From the NCBI GenBank assembly GCA_963787195.1, contig CAWBCI010000061.1, positions 71,382-135,381 on the forward strand: a DNA stretch of 64,000 nucleotides. The letters are read 5' to 3'. Source of the stretch: CAWBCI01 sp963787195. GTDB taxonomy: Bacteria > Bacteroidota > Bacteroidia > Bacteroidales > JAGOPY01. Below are positions 62,867 to 64,000 of the stretch, one piece after another (the first letter of the stretch is position 1; every line of letters starts with the position of its first letter). Below the pieces are notes generated by a model. It made no database searches and was not told the DNA's origin. It saw only the letters and a list, made by a program, of their open reading frames with translations. The position numbers and the translations under genes were made by a program.

Positions 62867-63512
62867 GGAGTTTCACCGCTGGACTTTTATGGATGACGGA
62901 CAGATTAACTCGGGAGATGACGGGATTGTGGACTTCGTCCTGGGCAATTGTGTTTCATCCTTTGCCGACTTCAACTTCGCACCTTATATGAACCTGCCAG
63001 CTACGGCATCTTATGAAATAACTACTTTCCCAAACAGCCCCTATTCCTATATTGAATCAAACCTGAGTGGATTTGATACCGTTTACGATATTCGCCCTGG
63101 TCTCTGGCCAGCCTGGTGTGCGGATGCCGGAAACTATATCGATATCGGTACAGTCTATGAAATGAATGTCTTTAGCTCCCTATATCTCCCGGCCGTGCCC
63201 GAATACATCTCGTCTGCCTTCCAGTGGGACAAGATCAACTGGTTGATGAACCATCTCGACTGGTTCGACGGATATGAATGGTTCGATGTACAGGCAGCAC
63301 TTTGGAAACTGGCAAATACGCCTATTTGGGACGGACAAGCCAACGGGGAAATCCCGGCCTGGGCCGAACTGCCTATAGCCCAGGAAATGTTGAACATGGC
63401 AAATACTTACGGCGAAAACTATCTTCCCTTACCTGGCGGATATGCTGCAGTGATATTTGCAAGCCCCGACGGGCAGCAGATACAGACACAGTTTATATTA
63501 GTGGATCCCTGA
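62844..63512 (+). CDS. Distal part of the same protein, with thioester-domain-like motifs
   Basis: 222 residues in the frame +1 to the upstream piece; the first few residues before YKEFHRWTF are probably not native. It contains WCADAG with C92 and, 58 residues later, DVQAALW with Q150. Thioester domains of Gram-positive adhesins join just such a Cys and Gln, in a (Y/F/L)C ... Q-x-x pattern, into a covalent host-binding bond. The sequence ends PLPGGYAAVIFASPDGQQIQ with strand-like repeats. A thioester fold is inferred from motifs only. Repeat copy D lies 83 bp downstream. Confidence 0.65.
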   Translation: MVLAVSYKEFHRWTFMDDGQINSGDDGIVDFVLGNCVSSFADFNFAPYMNLPATASYEITTFPNSPYSYIESNLSGFDTVYDIRPGLWPAWCADAGNYIDIGTVYEMNVFSSLYLPAVPEYISSAFQWDKINWLMNHLDWFDGYEWFDVQAALWKLANTPIWDGQANGEIPAWAELPIAQEMLNMANTYGENYLPLPGGYAAVIFASPDGQQIQTQFILVDP

Positions 63513-63594
63513 TTTATTAATTCAGATCCATTCGTTCTTTGATACTTTGTAATGAGCCGGCAATTGAGGATTTGCCGCCTATTATCAAATCATT

Positions 63595-63769
63595 TTAATC
63601 AATGAGACTCAATTTTTTCAAGCGAAGCAAAGAAAAAATTGTTAGTCGAATTGATCCCGAAAAGACGAAGTCTTATTCGGGATCTTCCGGGACTAAATTC
63701 CCCGTATCTTGAGACGAATAAGAGATATTTCCTTAAGACACACCGCTGCTTGCCGCGGGGAGGTTTATT
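63595..63769 (+). repeat. 175-bp multi-hairpin dispersed repeat, copy D
   Basis: Begins TTAATCAATGAGACTC and ends near GGTTTATT, in the same orientation relative to the upstream gene as copies A-C. It keeps the GATCCCGA...TCGGGATC hairpin; the CGTCTC and CCCCGC hairpins carry point changes. It lies in the 397-bp gap between two similar lipoprotein genes; the rest of that gap holds only a small CGGCAA...TTGCCG hairpin (63558-63577). Confidence 0.9.
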
Positions 63770-63909
63770 TTGATAATTTCCAGCTATTAATTAGCTGAAA
63801 AAGATAATCTGACTGAAAAAATGGTGCTTTGAATAAAACATAAAAATCTTGTAATCACTTTTCAGTTGATCCCTTAATCAATTATTTATTAATCAAACCC
63901 AAAAAAGTT

Positions 63910-64000
63910 ATGAAAAAATTATTTGTTTTGATCGCTGCTCTTGCACTTATTACCTATGGGTGTAAGAAAGACCAGCCGCAACCCACGAACCAGCTGGTAG
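63910..64000 (+). CDS. Lipoprotein, 5' end only (cut by window end)
   Basis: The first 30 residues are a lipoprotein signal with C18 in ITYGC, followed by KKDQPQPTN. It resembles the start of the lipoprotein at 62063 (signal, same Cys position, Lys-x-x-Gln-Pro linker), so the two may be tandem paralogues. The rest lies outside the window. Confidence 0.75.
   Translation, partial: MKKLFVLIAALALITYGCKKDQPQPTNQLV

Noticed and set aside
1..64000. tRNA, rRNA, insertion sequences, phage genes
   Set aside because: No cloverleaf, ribosomal sequence, transposase or integrase could be recognised in any gap.

Overview
The window is a piece of a Bacteroidota chromosome, probably from an uncultured environmental relative of the Bacteroidales. 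The evidence is: gliding genes gldD and gldE; type IX secretion C-terminal sorting domains; the Bacteroidota -7 promoter element TAnnTTTG in front of many genes; Bacteroidota-style lipoproteins and outer-membrane barrels; and the gene string mutY / hup / tiny basic mS38-like protein / rng. There are no tRNA, rRNA, transposase, phage or CRISPR features. Nothing marks the window as an island.

Layout. 1-1470: end of a GH2 beta-mannosidase. 1570-8395: an anaerobic electron-transfer locus. It holds an FNR-like regulator with a near-perfect FNR box at its own start codon, a perfect FNR box before a hexaheme lipoprotein, a monoheme lipoprotein, a DUF5777-type outer-membrane barrel, a heptaheme membrane cytochrome with a diheme cytochrome b, and a convergent NapC/ImcH-like heptaheme quinol dehydrogenase. 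That is 21 predicted c-type hemes in about 6 kb, and the locus reads like a path from quinol to the cell surface. 8541-17032: housekeeping genes (SDR-DUF2867, rpoN, asnS, DAHP synthase-chorismate mutase, corA). 17223-23215: two T9SS cargo proteins, then gldD and gldE. 23570-31832: ssb, mutY, hup, the mS38-like gene, rng, trpS, hflX, lnt.

31931-44637: a six-gene MacB/FtsX-type ABC export operon (adaptor, unknown 89-aa protein, three large permeases, one ATPase). It is divergent from a sigma-54 (NtrC-type) response regulator and its kinase, and rpoN lies elsewhere in the window. 44745-56715: an M28 glutaminyl-cyclase-like lipoprotein, PIN-PhoH, GH3 glucosidase, polA (broken by one base), an MBL hydrolase, a ROK kinase and two HMG-CoA-lyase-family genes. 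56929-64000: PBP1A, a cytosolic kinase with a LuxR-type regulator, and a lipoprotein locus. The first lipoprotein there is frameshifted. Its distal half carries a Cys...Gln pair of the kind that forms the internal thioester in thioester-domain adhesins. A second similar lipoprotein begins at the window end.

Beyond the genes, two kinds of repeat stand out. A 175-bp multi-hairpin element occurs four times, each time just 3' of a gene and in the same orientation relative to it. Short tandem repeats with a 7-bp period, of different sequence, occur in three intergenic gaps. All identifications rest on reading motifs and architecture; no searches were run.
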